Shown here piece after piece: positions 1 to 7,657 of a DNA stretch of 23,727 bases. The notes under the pieces were generated by a model. It did no database searches. It was not told where the DNA came from and saw only the letters and a list, made by a program, of their open reading frames with translations. Both the position numbers and the translations under genes were made by a program. This stretch comes from Acetobacteraceae bacterium (GTDB lineage Bacteria; Pseudomonadota; Alphaproteobacteria; Acetobacterales; Acetobacteraceae). The stretch spans positions 1-23,727 of the forward strand of contig CANJSR010000016.1 of the NCBI GenBank assembly GCA_947476855.1. Direction: 5' to 3'. Every line of letters begins with the position of its first letter. Positions within the stretch are counted from its first letter, which is position 1.

Positions 1-135
1 CGGCTCTCGTTCAGGGTGTGGGAGGATTACGATGCTATCGTCGAGGCATGCGCCAGCGCGTGGAACTGGTTCATGGGGGAGCCAGGGCGTATTCGGTCCA
101 TCGGGGCCAGGAACTGGGCAACGGTCGGTGGTTAG
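1..135 (+). pseudogene. C-terminal end of an IS630-family transposase (partial, cut by window edge)
   Basis: Frame 1 is open from the first base to a TAG at 133-135 and encodes 44 residues. They read like the last part of IS630-family transposases: a segment FRVWEDYDAIVEACASAWNW followed by a PxxIxSIGxRxWA-type ending (here GRIRSIGARNWATVG). The catalytic DDE residues would lie upstream, outside the window, so I cannot say whether the copy is intact. The stop is followed by a GGGCGGTTGGTATTA-like stretch that could be the element's terminal repeat, and then by an AT-rich tract. The assignment rests on recognising the C-terminal pattern only. Confidence 0.7.
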
Positions 136-473
136 GGCGGTTGGTATTACATACACAATAGTACACAAAACAAGACTTGAATATGAACCCGACAAAAGTC
201 ACATAGAGCGCCATCAATTGCCGAGGAGAATTTGAGGTAAAAAGGAAGTCCAGTGTTATTTTTAAGTTGTCATGGCACATAGGATGACGTGACTATTTAT
301 GTCTTTTCGTTTCATCTGTTTCTTTGAGTGTCCGCATGGCGCATTGCCAGCCGTTCAGGCGGGTCGGGTCTGCCCTCCCCCGGGCCCGCCCGCCTGAATG
401 CGCCGCCGCGCAACGGACCACCGCCGGCGGGCCAGACCGCCCCCCCCTTCCAGACGAACAAGCCCCGCCCGCC
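136..473. other. Gene-free AT-rich tract between the IS remnant and the histidine kinase
   Basis: From about 136 to 330 the sequence is clearly AT-rich (around 40% G+C by eye), unlike everything else in the window. It has no convincing coding frame on either strand; the short open frames here have no recognisable domains and lack good ribosome binding sites. From about 340 composition returns to very high G+C, with a hairpin at 354-398 just past the kinase gene. The tract probably includes the terminal repeat of the IS630-type element and old inserted or degraded DNA. I see no RNA gene in it. Confidence 0.5.
354..398 (-). terminator. Hairpin downstream of the histidine kinase gene
   Basis: TTCAGGCGGG at 354-363 pairs with CCCGCCTGAA at 389-398. 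After a one-base bulge the stem extends with CGGG at 365-368 and CCCG at 385-388. The hairpin lies about 75 bases past the kinase stop codon in the direction of its transcription. No T-run follows, so it may be a Rho-assisted or processing hairpin and not a classical intrinsic terminator. Confidence 0.45.
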
Positions 474-2636
474 TTACGCAGCCGCGGGCTTACTCTCCTC
501 TGTCGCGGCCTGCAGGGTGATCGTGAACACGGCACCCGCATTCTCGTTCCGCGCCTCGATCGTGCCGCCCATCGCGCGGATCAGGCCGTGGCAGATCGAC
601 AGGCCAAGGCCCGTGCCCTTCTCCGGCCCCTTCGTCGTGATGAACGGCTCGAACATGCGCGGCAGAACCTCCTCGGCGATGCCGCCGCCGGTGTCGCTGA
701 CCGCGATGAAGACGTGGCCCGCGTCGGCCCCCTGCCCGGCCCGCACCGTGATCCGGCGGGGGGTGGCGCCGTCACGCTGTTCCATCGCCTGACAGGCGTT
801 CAGCAGCAGGTTCACCAGCACCTGTTCCAGCGCGACCAGGTGCCCCAGTACGATCGGCGCCGGCGAACCCAGCATCATCTCCATGTCCACCGATGCCTCC
901 TGCAGGGCCGACCGCACGAGCGACGATGCGCCGGCCATCGCCTCATCCAGGCCAAAGGCGGTCCGCGGCGCACCTTCATCACTGCCACGCGCGAAGCGAC
1001 GCAGATGCTCGATGATCCGGCTCGCACGGTCGGCCTGTTCCACGATGCGCTTGGCGCGCGGCGTGACCAGATCCAGCCTGTCCTGCGCCAGGGCGCGCAT
1101 CATGTTCTCGGCCGCCGTCGACATGATCGCCAGCGGCTGCCGCAGTTCATGCGCCAGGCCACTCGCCATCTCACCCAGCGACGCCAGGCGCGCCGAGGCC
1201 GCGAGTTGCACAGCCGCCGCCCGCTCCGCCGTAATGTCGGAGATGTGGCCGACGATCTCGGCATGCCCATCCTCACCGCGCGCCAGTACCATCGCCACTG
1301 TGCGGAGCCAGCGCCAGTTCCCGTTCGGCTGGCGTATGCGATATTCCCGGTTACCCTCTCCAACCCGATTGACCGAGTCCATAAACCGCGAAAACGGCGG
1401 CGTGCCCGGTGACAGCCGAGCACTCCAGTCCGCCTCGGTGGCGAGGGCTTCTGGCGGCCAACCGGTCACGGTCTGGATATTGCCGGCCACATAGGCCACC
1501 GCGTAGCTGCCGTTCCCGGCTCGCTCAGCGCGGAAGATGATGCTCGGCAGGCCGCCCAGCAGGCGCTGCATCTCACCGCGCGCGGTCAACAGCGACTCCG
1601 CCTCCCGCTCGGCCGCGGCGCGCAGCAGTTCGGCGTTGCGGGCGGCCATCTGCTCCCGCGCGACCTTCGCGCTGACAAGGCTCAGGATCAGCAACGTCAC
1701 CAGGGTCATCACCGCGATCGCGCCGATCCCCACGCGCAGTTCGGTCACCTTCTCCCGCGCGGACGCCAGGACCTCCCGCATCGGCTGCTCGACCTCCACG
1801 ACCACCAATCCGGTCTGGGCCACCGCGAAACTGGCCAGCACCGACACGCCTGTGCCGTCGGTCACCATTTCCGTGCCGTGGTCACGCGCGGGCAGGAAAT
1901 CGCGGAACAGCCAGTCGTTGCTGAAACGGATGCCAACGCCATCGGGCTCTCCGAGGGACGTCGCCAGCATGGTGCCATCGACCGAGTGGAAGTGTACGGT
2001 AACGCCAAAGGCCTGGGCCGCGCGCGCGCCGATCATGGTCAGGTAGTCGGGATTGAGCAGCGCGACCACCGAGCCACGGAAGCCGCCCGCCGGCGTCAGA
2101 ACCGCGCGTGCGAGCGGGATGCTCCATCGCCGCGTCTCCTGGACGGTGCTGGTACCCTCGGCCAGGAAGCGGCCCGCCTCGGGCGCGCCGACATACAGAC
2201 GTCGCGGGCCGTCCCCCATCGCCTGGAACCAGGGGCGGGTCCCGATATTCATCCCGACCAGCGCGTCGACGGACGAGTAGCGGATCCGGCCCGAAGCATC
2301 CGTCACCAACAGGGCGCGCAGATACGGCAATTCGCGCAGACGCGTCGTGGTCCGGGCGGTATCCCAGGGCTCCCCGCCTTCCCCCAGTCGGCTCGCGATA
2401 TCCAAAAGCACGATATCGGTGGTTTCCAACGCTCGGCTGAGATGGTCGGTGACGCTGGAGGTCACGCCGATCATCACGCGCCGGCCGTCCTGGATCGCAT
2501 CGCGATAGGCACGATCGGAGAGAATCATGTAGAAGATGAGGAAGGTCGGTACAAGCGTAACCGACAGCAAAAGCGCGGCGAGGCGCACGCGCAGGCTGGC
2601 CCGAAACCAGCTCAGGCTCCAAGGAGATTTCGTCAT
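474..2636 (-). CDS. Membrane sensor histidine kinase (dCache-PAS-HisKA-HATPase)
   Basis: A 720-residue inner-membrane sensor kinase. A first transmembrane helix lies at about 18-38 and a second at about 302-324. The periplasmic part between them (about 40-290) reads as a double-Cache sensor, including a GxRPWFQ motif near 133. A coiled linker leads to a PAS domain at about 355-470. The HisKA domain has the phospho-acceptor H496 in LAHELRQPL. The ATPase domain shows the N-box N613, the G1 motif DTGGGI at 648-653 and the G2 motif GTGLGLS at 674-680, so it should be active. There is no attached receiver. I chose the ATG at 2636, which overlaps the divergent solute-binding protein ATG; an ATG at 2666 would add ten residues and neither has a clear ribosome site. 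A plausible phosphotransfer partner is the REC-EAL protein encoded at 3453-5210 (inference from proximity). Confidence 0.88.
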   Translation of the reverse strand: MTKSPWSLSWFRASLRVRLAALLLSVTLVPTFLIFYMILSDRAYRDAIQDGRRVMIGVTSSVTDHLSRALETTDIVLLDIASRLGEGGEPWDTARTTTRLRELPYLRALLVTDASGRIRYSSVDALVGMNIGTRPWFQAMGDGPRRLYVGAPEAGRFLAEGTSTVQETRRWSIPLARAVLTPAGGFRGSVVALLNPDYLTMIGARAAQAFGVTVHFHSVDGTMLATSLGEPDGVGIRFSNDWLFRDFLPARDHGTEMVTDGTGVSVLASFAVAQTGLVVVEVEQPMREVLASAREKVTELRVGIGAIAVMTLVTLLILSLVSAKVAREQMAARNAELLRAAAEREAESLLTARGEMQRLLGGLPSIIFRAERAGNGSYAVAYVAGNIQTVTGWPPEALATEADWSARLSPGTPPFSRFMDSVNRVGEGNREYRIRQPNGNWRWLRTVAMVLARGEDGHAEIVGHISDITAERAAAVQLAASARLASLGEMASGLAHELRQPLAIMSTAAENMMRALAQDRLDLVTPRAKRIVEQADRASRIIEHLRRFARGSDEGAPRTAFGLDEAMAGASSLVRSALQEASVDMEMMLGSPAPIVLGHLVALEQVLVNLLLNACQAMEQRDGATPRRITVRAGQGADAGHVFIAVSDTGGGIAEEVLPRMFEPFITTKGPEKGTGLGLSICHGLIRAMGGTIEARNENAGAVFTITLQAATEESKPAAA
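2621..2626 (+). promoter_or_regulatory. Ribosome binding site fixing the solute-binding protein start
   Basis: AAGGAG lies 8 bases before the ATG at 2635. It selects this start over the in-frame upstream ATG at 2536, which would add 33 residues ahead of the signal peptide. The site itself lies inside the first codons of the divergent kinase gene. Confidence 0.8.
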
Positions 2637-3450
2637 GACGGGCGAACGCGTGTGGTCAAGTGTCATCAGGGCATTCTCGCTGGCGGCGACCGTGGCTTTC
2701 GGGTCGCTGTCCGCCCAGGCACAGACACCCGACCACATGGCGGCTGTCAAACATCGTGATGAGCTTCGGGTCTGCATCTGGCCGGAATACTTCGCCATCA
2801 CCTGGCGCAACCCGCGCAGCGGGGAACTTTCGGGCATCGACATCGACATGGCTCAGGCGTTCGCGCGCCGGCTTGGGGTCACCCTCCGCTTCGTCGAAAC
2901 CAACTTCCGCGACTTCATGGACAGACTGGAACAGGACGCCTGCGATGTGGCGATGTTCGGCGTCGGCATCACGCCACAGAGGGAAGCCCGCGTCGCCTTC
3001 GCGCGCCCGACGCTGAGCAGCCCGGTCTACGGCGTGACGACCCGCAACAACCACCACGTCGCGAAGTGGGAAGACATCGACAAGACGGGCAACGTCGTCG
3101 CGGTCGCCGCCGGAACGTTCATGGAGCCGCTGATGCGCCAGAGCCTGCGCAACGCGACCCTGATGAGCGTCGCCCCGCCGCAGACGCGGGAGGCGGAGCT
3201 GGAATCGGGCCGAGCCGACGTGTTCATGTCGGATTTTCCCTATACGCGCCGGCTGGTTGGCACGCAGGAATGGGTGCGGATCATCGACCCGCCAGCCGGC
3301 TTCGGCGCGACCAGCTATGCCTATGCCGTCGCCAAGGGTGATCCGAAGTGGCTCGCCGCCGTCGACGCCTTTGTCGTCGCGGCACGGGCTGACGGCACGC
3401 TGGCCAAGGCCGCCGAGAAGAACGGACTGACCCCGATCCTGGTGCGCTGA
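2635..3450 (+). CDS. Periplasmic solute-binding protein, family 3 (amino-acid type), without a transporter
   Basis: A 271-residue protein that starts with a Sec signal peptide (hydrophobic stretch then SAQAQ, about residues 1-30). It then shows the family-3 solute-binding fold: RDELRVCIWPEYF near the N-terminus, SGIDIDMAQAFARRLGV, a DVAMFGVGITPQREARVAF segment and a C-terminal lobe ending in AVDAFVVAARADGTLAKAAEKNG. Such proteins bind amino acids or similar small polar ligands in the periplasm. No permease or ATPase gene is adjacent, so it may deliver ligand to a sensor instead of an importer. It is divergent from the kinase with overlapping start codons and convergent with the REC-EAL gene with only two bases between them. 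The specific ligand cannot be read from sequence. Confidence 0.85.
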   Translation: MTGERVWSSVIRAFSLAATVAFGSLSAQAQTPDHMAAVKHRDELRVCIWPEYFAITWRNPRSGELSGIDIDMAQAFARRLGVTLRFVETNFRDFMDRLEQDACDVAMFGVGITPQREARVAFARPTLSSPVYGVTTRNNHHVAKWEDIDKTGNVVAVAAGTFMEPLMRQSLRNATLMSVAPPQTREAELESGRADVFMSDFPYTRRLVGTQEWVRIIDPPAGFGATSYAYAVAKGDPKWLAAVDAFVVAARADGTLAKAAEKNGLTPILVR

Positions 3451-3452
3451 AC

Positions 3453-5210
3453 TCATTTCGCGCGCCAGGCCGCGATCAGCGCGGTTGCATCCGCCGCCGG
3501 CATCGGGCGCGCCAGAAGATAGCCCTGCACGGCGAAGCAACCGGCCTCTCGGGCCAGCTCCAGTTGCGCCTCGGTCTCGATCCCCTCGGCCAGGACGGAG
3601 AAGTCCAGCGCGCGGATCGCCTGCACCAGGCTGTTGAAGAACCGGGCCTCCCGCCCACCGCAGGAGCGCTCGGGCAGCAAGGCACGGTCGAACTTCACGA
3701 TATCGACGGGGACCGTCCGCAGCGCGCCCAATGACGAGTAGCCGGCGCCGAAATCGTCCAGGGCCACGCGGGTGCCGTTTTGCCGCAGCGCCGCAAGGGT
3801 ATCCGTCGCGCCGGCGCCGATGGCGAAGGTCTCGGTCACCTCCGCCACCAGGGCGGCCGGTGGCAGGCCGCGGGCGCCGAGCGCCGCCTTGAACAGCGCC
3901 GGGACATCGGCATCGCGCAACTGCCGTCCGGACACGTTGACCGAGACATAGGGCGCGCGCTCCTGCCCCGCCCACCATTCCGCTGCCTGCCGGGCCGCCG
4001 TGTGGACGGCCCAGGCGCCGAGATCGAGAATCGCGCCGCTCTCCTCGGCGACGGCGATGAACTCCGCTGGGGACACGGGGCCGAGATCGGGATGGGTCCA
4101 GCGCATCAGCGCCTCAAACCCCGCCAGGGCGCCACGGTCGGGCCGCACGAGCGGCTGATACATCAGGGTGATCTGACCCGCGGCGGCGGCGGCGGGCAGG
4201 TCCTGCGCGATCCTCAGGCGACGGGCCGCCATATCGTGCATGGCGGGGGCGAACACGACCACGCGGCCGCCGCCAAGCCGACGCGCGGCGACCATCGCCA
4301 CCGTCGCCCGGACATCCAGCGGGTTCTGGTCCGGGTTGTCGCGAGAGGTCACGCCGATCGACGCCGTCAGCGCCAGGGCCTGTCCGTCGACGCACAATGG
4401 ATCGCTCAGGGCGCCCAGCATCGACTGCGCCATGGCGCTGGCGGCCCGCTCGGTCATGCCCTGGAACAGAACGGCGAAGTCGGCCGCATCGCCGGGTGCG
4501 AACAGCCGCCCTGACCCGACCGTGGCCGCCAGACGCTCCGCCGCCGCTGTCAGCAGGCCTTCGCGGAGCTTTCGGCCACCGACCTCCGCGACCAGGTTCA
4601 GCCCCTCCAGCCGCAGCATCAGCAGCGCGGCGGGCGCGTCCCCGAGCGCCAGGATCGCGCCGGCCAGAGCTTCCGCGTTGGGCAGTCCGGTGACGCGGTC
4701 GCGCAGGCGCAGACGTTCGGTTTCGGCTTCCGCCTGGACCAGGCGTTCCCGCTCGATCATCGCCAGGCAATGCGCCTGCCGCTCACTCCTCGCGGCCTCC
4801 ATCGCGCGGTCGACAACGTCGAGCAGGCGGTCGAGGCCGAAGGGCTTGCGGAGGTAGTCGAAGGCGCCGGCATTCACCGCCTCGGCCGCGTCGTTCAGCG
4901 TGGCATGCCCGGTCATGATGACGATCCGCCGAGCGTGCGCCGGGTTGGCGGAGACGAGGAGTTCCCGGGCGAGATGGAAGCCGTCATGGCCGGGCATGCG
5001 AACATCGGTAACGACCACGGCGATGTCGGGACGTTCGTTCAGAATGGCCAGCGCTTCCGCCGCCGAGGCTGCCACCAGGCAGGGGAATCCTTCATCCGAC
5101 AGGGCGAAGGCCAGCTCCTCGATCAGCTCCGGCTCATCGTCGACCAGCAGCACCGCCAGGGGGTCTGGCGGCGGAGGACCGGTCATCGCGCTCGGCTTCG
5201 TTTCAACCAT
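3453..5210 (-). CDS. Response regulator REC-GGDEF(degenerate)-EAL, probable c-di-GMP phosphodiesterase
   Basis: A 585-residue cytoplasmic protein. The receiver (about 18-135) has the acidic pair D24/D25, phospho-acceptor D69 in VTDVRMP, and a KPF near 121. The GGDEF-like domain (about 170-325) has PGDAADF at 239-245 in place of GG[DE]EF, so cyclase activity is unlikely; it may still bind GTP or be structural. The EAL domain (about 340-580) keeps the usual catalytic set: E366 in FEALMRW, N425 in VNVSGRQL, E457, D485/D486 in LDDFGAGYSS, K506, E542 in AEGIETE and Q562. It is therefore predicted to hydrolyse c-di-GMP when phosphorylated. The start at 5210 has GGAG seven bases upstream; a longer frame to 5282 lacks support. 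Its leader carries a TGCGAAAAT motif at 5259-5267. Confidence 0.88.
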   Translation of the reverse strand: MVETKPSAMTGPPPPDPLAVLLVDDEPELIEELAFALSDEGFPCLVAASAAEALAILNERPDIAVVVTDVRMPGHDGFHLARELLVSANPAHARRIVIMTGHATLNDAAEAVNAGAFDYLRKPFGLDRLLDVVDRAMEAARSERQAHCLAMIERERLVQAEAETERLRLRDRVTGLPNAEALAGAILALGDAPAALLMLRLEGLNLVAEVGGRKLREGLLTAAAERLAATVGSGRLFAPGDAADFAVLFQGMTERAASAMAQSMLGALSDPLCVDGQALALTASIGVTSRDNPDQNPLDVRATVAMVAARRLGGGRVVVFAPAMHDMAARRLRIAQDLPAAAAAGQITLMYQPLVRPDRGALAGFEALMRWTHPDLGPVSPAEFIAVAEESGAILDLGAWAVHTAARQAAEWWAGQERAPYVSVNVSGRQLRDADVPALFKAALGARGLPPAALVAEVTETFAIGAGATDTLAALRQNGTRVALDDFGAGYSSLGALRTVPVDIVKFDRALLPERSCGGREARFFNSLVQAIRALDFSVLAEGIETEAQLELAREAGCFAVQGYLLARPMPAADATALIAAWRAK

Positions 5211-5335
5211 TGCAAACTCCGCGCGCCGAGGAACCAATAACAGTTTCGACACAGTATGATTTTCGCAGAGGATCGCCCCCACGGGAAGCCGTTACGCGCG
5301 GCCATGCGGGCCGGCTGGCGCCGTGCCGGTCAACG
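5211..5335 (-). promoter_or_regulatory. Leader/promoter region of the REC-EAL gene with a TGCGAAAAT motif
   Basis: This 125-base gap separates the lipoprotein gene from the REC-EAL gene. The sense (minus) strand carries TGCGAAAAT at 5267-5259, directly followed by CATACT, a possible -10 hexamer, about 50 bases before the ATG. No good -35 is seen. The motif matches those found before the cheY/cheZ operon and motA, so this gene may share a regulator with the flagellar genes (inference). Confidence 0.4.
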
Positions 5336-5740
5336 TCAGAAGGTGGACGGCACACCACGGGCCGCGACCGCGATGCCGGCGGCATGGGCGCCAAAGCCGT
5401 AGCTGCACGCCGTGCCGCCGGCCGAGGAGATCGACACGTCGATCACCGCGGTCGCCCGCATCTGCAGGGCCTTGATCTTGATCTGCTGAATGGCGTCGGC
5501 TGTCGCATCGGCCGGATTGGCGGCGCAGCCGAAGCCGGACACCGGCCCGACGGACCCCGCATACATGGGTACAGAGACACCAAGCGGCAGAACGCGCACC
5601 TGCACCATGGCATCGCGCGTCAGTTCCGGGACGTTGGTCATGTCGACCACTTCGGTCGGCGGCTGCGCGCAGGCGGACAACGCCAGCACGCAGGCCGCGA
5701 GAATAGAGCGTGATGCCCTCGAATCACTGGCTTCTGCCAT
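5336..5740 (-). CDS. Small RcsF/YbjQ-like lipoprotein
   Basis: A 134-residue protein with a lipoprotein signal: a basic N-terminus, a hydrophobic run at 13-23 and the lipobox LSAC with C24 as the acylation site. The mature part has C72 and C112 flanking an IQQIKIKALQMRATAVIDVS segment and ends in a Gly/Ala-rich strand. This arrangement recalls the C-terminal domain of the outer-membrane stress sensor RcsF and the related YbjQ family, which share an A..MxAxAV core and disulfide cysteines. Here only one Cys pair is present. GGAAG lies nine bases before the ATG at 5740, which decides the start. It follows cheR in the same direction after a hairpin at 5760-5777. The similarity is by eye and weak, and the function is unknown. 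Confidence 0.65.
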   Translation of the reverse strand: MAEASDSRASRSILAACVLALSACAQPPTEVVDMTNVPELTRDAMVQVRVLPLGVSVPMYAGSVGPVSGFGCAANPADATADAIQQIKIKALQMRATAVIDVSISSAGGTACSYGFGAHAAGIAVAARGVPSTF

Positions 5741-5759
5741 GGTGATATCTTCCAGAAAG

Positions 5760-5777
5760 GGCAGGCGTTCGCCTGCC
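5760..5777 (-). terminator. Hairpin between cheR and the lipoprotein gene
   Basis: GGCAGGCG at 5760-5767 pairs perfectly with CGCCTGCC at 5770-5777. Read on the minus strand the hairpin is followed by CTTTCT, a short T-rich run. It sits just after the cheR stop (5782-5784) and before the lipoprotein ribosome site, so it may partly terminate the che operon message. Confidence 0.5.
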
Positions 5778-5781
5778 GCGG

Positions 5782-6591
5782 TTACGTCGTCAGGCGATAC
5801 AGCCCCGTGGCGCCCGGGACAGGCGCGAACATCGAGCTGATTCCGATCGTGGTTTCCGCCGATCCCAGCAGCAGGTAGCCGCCAGGCCGCAGCCGGCGGG
5901 CGATCGCGTCCAGGACCTTGGTCTTCACATCCACATCGAAATAGATCAAGACGTTGCGGCAAAACACGATATCGAACGGACCAACGCCCGCCGGTACATC
6001 CAGCAGGTTCATGACGCGGAAGCTGATCTTCTCCCGCAGGTCCTTTCGTACGCTCCATTCCTGCCCGGACTGCTCGAAATACCGCACGAGCCGCTGGATC
6101 GGCAGGCCGCGCTGCACCTCGAACTGGGTGTAGACCCCGGCGCGGGCGCGGGCGACGGCCGGTTCACAGATGTCGCTGCCCATGATGGAGATCGACCAAT
6201 CCCGCAGGCGGGCGTCCTCCTCCTTCAGCACCATGCCGATGGAATAGACTTCCTGCCCGGTGGAGCAGGCGGCCGACCAGATCGACAGGGTCTTGTCCCG
6301 TCCCTTGCGCGCGACGATGTCCGGCAGGATGACCTTGCTCAAATAGTCAAACGGCTTGGTATCGCGGAACCACAGGGTTTCGTTGATGGTCAGGGCCGAA
6401 ACGACCTGCGTCGCCACGCGGCCCCTCGGATCGGTGCTCAGATGCGCGGCCAATCCGTCCAGGCTTGTCATGCCCCATTCCCGCAGATGCGGCTCCAGGC
6501 GTGACAGGATGAGATAGTCCTTATCCGCACCCATACTGATTCCGGCCCGCCCACGAACGAATCCGCGCAGCGCCTCGGTGGTCCTCGTCAT
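5782..6591 (-). CDS. cheR: Chemotaxis protein methyltransferase CheR
   Basis: A 269-residue enzyme that transfers methyl groups from S-adenosylmethionine to glutamates of chemoreceptors, the sensitising arm of adaptation. The N-terminal helical domain (about 1-80) is followed by the TINETLWFRD motif near 88-98, which in CheR proteins lies at the start of the methyltransferase domain. The SAM-binding loop is SAACSTGQEVYSIGM (about 124-138), and FDIVFCRNVLIYFD with a following RLRPGGYLLLGSAET completes the family signature. Length is typical for the family. The ATG at 6591 overlaps the cheB stop (ATGA), which implies translational coupling. No chemoreceptor gene lies in the window, so its substrates are encoded elsewhere. 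Confidence 0.95.
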   Translation of the reverse strand: MTRTTEALRGFVRGRAGISMGADKDYLILSRLEPHLREWGMTSLDGLAAHLSTDPRGRVATQVVSALTINETLWFRDTKPFDYLSKVILPDIVARKGRDKTLSIWSAACSTGQEVYSIGMVLKEEDARLRDWSISIMGSDICEPAVARARAGVYTQFEVQRGLPIQRLVRYFEQSGQEWSVRKDLREKISFRVMNLLDVPAGVGPFDIVFCRNVLIYFDVDVKTKVLDAIARRLRPGGYLLLGSAETTIGISSMFAPVPGATGLYRLTT

Positions 6592-7628
6592 GGCTGCATT
6601 CCCGCCAAAATGATGATTTCTTCAGCAATTCTATTCAATGGCAGCACCGCTCGGCACAGCCCGGCCTGGGCAACGGCCCCAGGCATGCCCCAGACGACCG
6701 ACGTCGCCTCATTCTGTGCGAGCACCGAGCCCCCGGCAGCGACCAGCCCGCGGCAACCCGCGAGGCCGTCCTGGCCCATTCCCGTCAGAATGATCGCCAG
6801 GGCACGCCCGCCCAGGACATTGGTGATCGAGCGCAGCATCGGATCGACGGCCGGCCGGCAGAAATGCTCGGGCGGGCCGTCGTCCAGCACGCATACTAGC
6901 TTGTCGTTCCGGCGATCCACCAGCAGGTGGCGGCCGCCCGGCGCGAGATACACATGGCCAGGCAGCAACGGCTGGCCGTGCGTGGCCTCCACCGTCGGGT
7001 TGGTCGTGTAGCGGGTCAGATGGACCGCCAGCATGTTGGTAAACGCCGCCGGCATGTGCTGCGTGATGACGATCGGCTGGCGCACACGCCCCGCCAGACC
7101 GGACAGTACCTCGGGCAGCGCCTGCGGTCCGCCGGTGGAACTGCCGATCGCGATCAGTTCCGGGCGCAACAAGATGCCGGCCCGCAACGTCGTCGAGGCA
7201 GCCGGTGCCGCCGGGGCGGGCGTCACCGGATGGCCATATGTCATCAGTTTCCGCCGCAGTGCGACGCCGAACGCCGTGTTCGCGGATTCGTCGTCGAGGG
7301 AGGCCGGCCGAGCGAGCGTGGGCGCGCGGCCAAAGCGGGTGCGGGTGCCTGTGCCTGCATCCGTGATCAGCACCAGGCAGCGCAGATGCAGGCGCTGCGC
7401 GGCGTGGACCGCTTCTTCGGCGGCCGCCGTATTCTCCGACGGATCGATCAGAACCACGTCCAAGCTGCAACGACGCATCGATTCCTCGATGGCCGTTCCA
7501 GGCCGGACATGGCCCACGATCTCAATGCCGATGGTACCCGCCAGGATGCGCCGCAGATGCAGGCGCCCGCGCGCTTCCGCGCCGGCCAGCAGCACCCTGA
7601 CACCCTTCGTGTCGGCCGCCGCGGCCAT
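6588..7628 (-). CDS. cheB: Chemotaxis methylesterase CheB with a degenerate receiver domain
   Basis: A 346-residue protein. The C-terminal methylesterase domain (about 155-345) is intact: the nucleophile serine lies in AIGSSTGGPQA, the histidine in ITQHMPAAF, and the aspartate in LTGMGQDGLAG. It removes methyl groups from, or deamidates, chemoreceptors. The N-terminal receiver-like domain (about 8-125) is unusual: the segment VRVLLAGAEARG has no Asp-Asp pair where CheB normally reads VLxVDD. D62 in DVVLIDPSE remains at the acceptor place, but no Lys-Pro follows the fifth strand position. Phosphorylation by CheA therefore looks unlikely. The start at 7628 has no strong ribosome site; it lies 29 bases after the cheY stop. 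Confidence 0.92.
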   Translation of the reverse strand: MAAAADTKGVRVLLAGAEARGRLHLRRILAGTIGIEIVGHVRPGTAIEESMRRCSLDVVLIDPSENTAAAEEAVHAAQRLHLRCLVLITDAGTGTRTRFGRAPTLARPASLDDESANTAFGVALRRKLMTYGHPVTPAPAAPAASTTLRAGILLRPELIAIGSSTGGPQALPEVLSGLAGRVRQPIVITQHMPAAFTNMLAVHLTRYTTNPTVEATHGQPLLPGHVYLAPGGRHLLVDRRNDKLVCVLDDGPPEHFCRPAVDPMLRSITNVLGGRALAIILTGMGQDGLAGCRGLVAAGGSVLAQNEATSVVWGMPGAVAQAGLCRAVLPLNRIAEEIIILAGMQP

Positions 7629-7657
7629 TGAGGTCGCACGTGAAGCGGAGGTCGTGC

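Noticed and set aside
71..280. 69-codon minus-strand frame in the AT-rich tract
   Set aside because: It overlaps the transposase end, has no ribosome site and no recognisable sequence; a chance frame in AT-rich DNA is more likely.
1388..3461. CGCGAAA words at about 1388 and 3456 as further motif copies
   Set aside because: They lack the T before GCGAAA that all counted copies have, and such words are closer to background in GC-rich coding DNA.
2656..3978. 440-codon minus-strand frame across the binding-protein gene
   Set aside because: Antisense to the solute-binding protein and out of frame with the EAL gene; composition is of shadow type and there is no domain.
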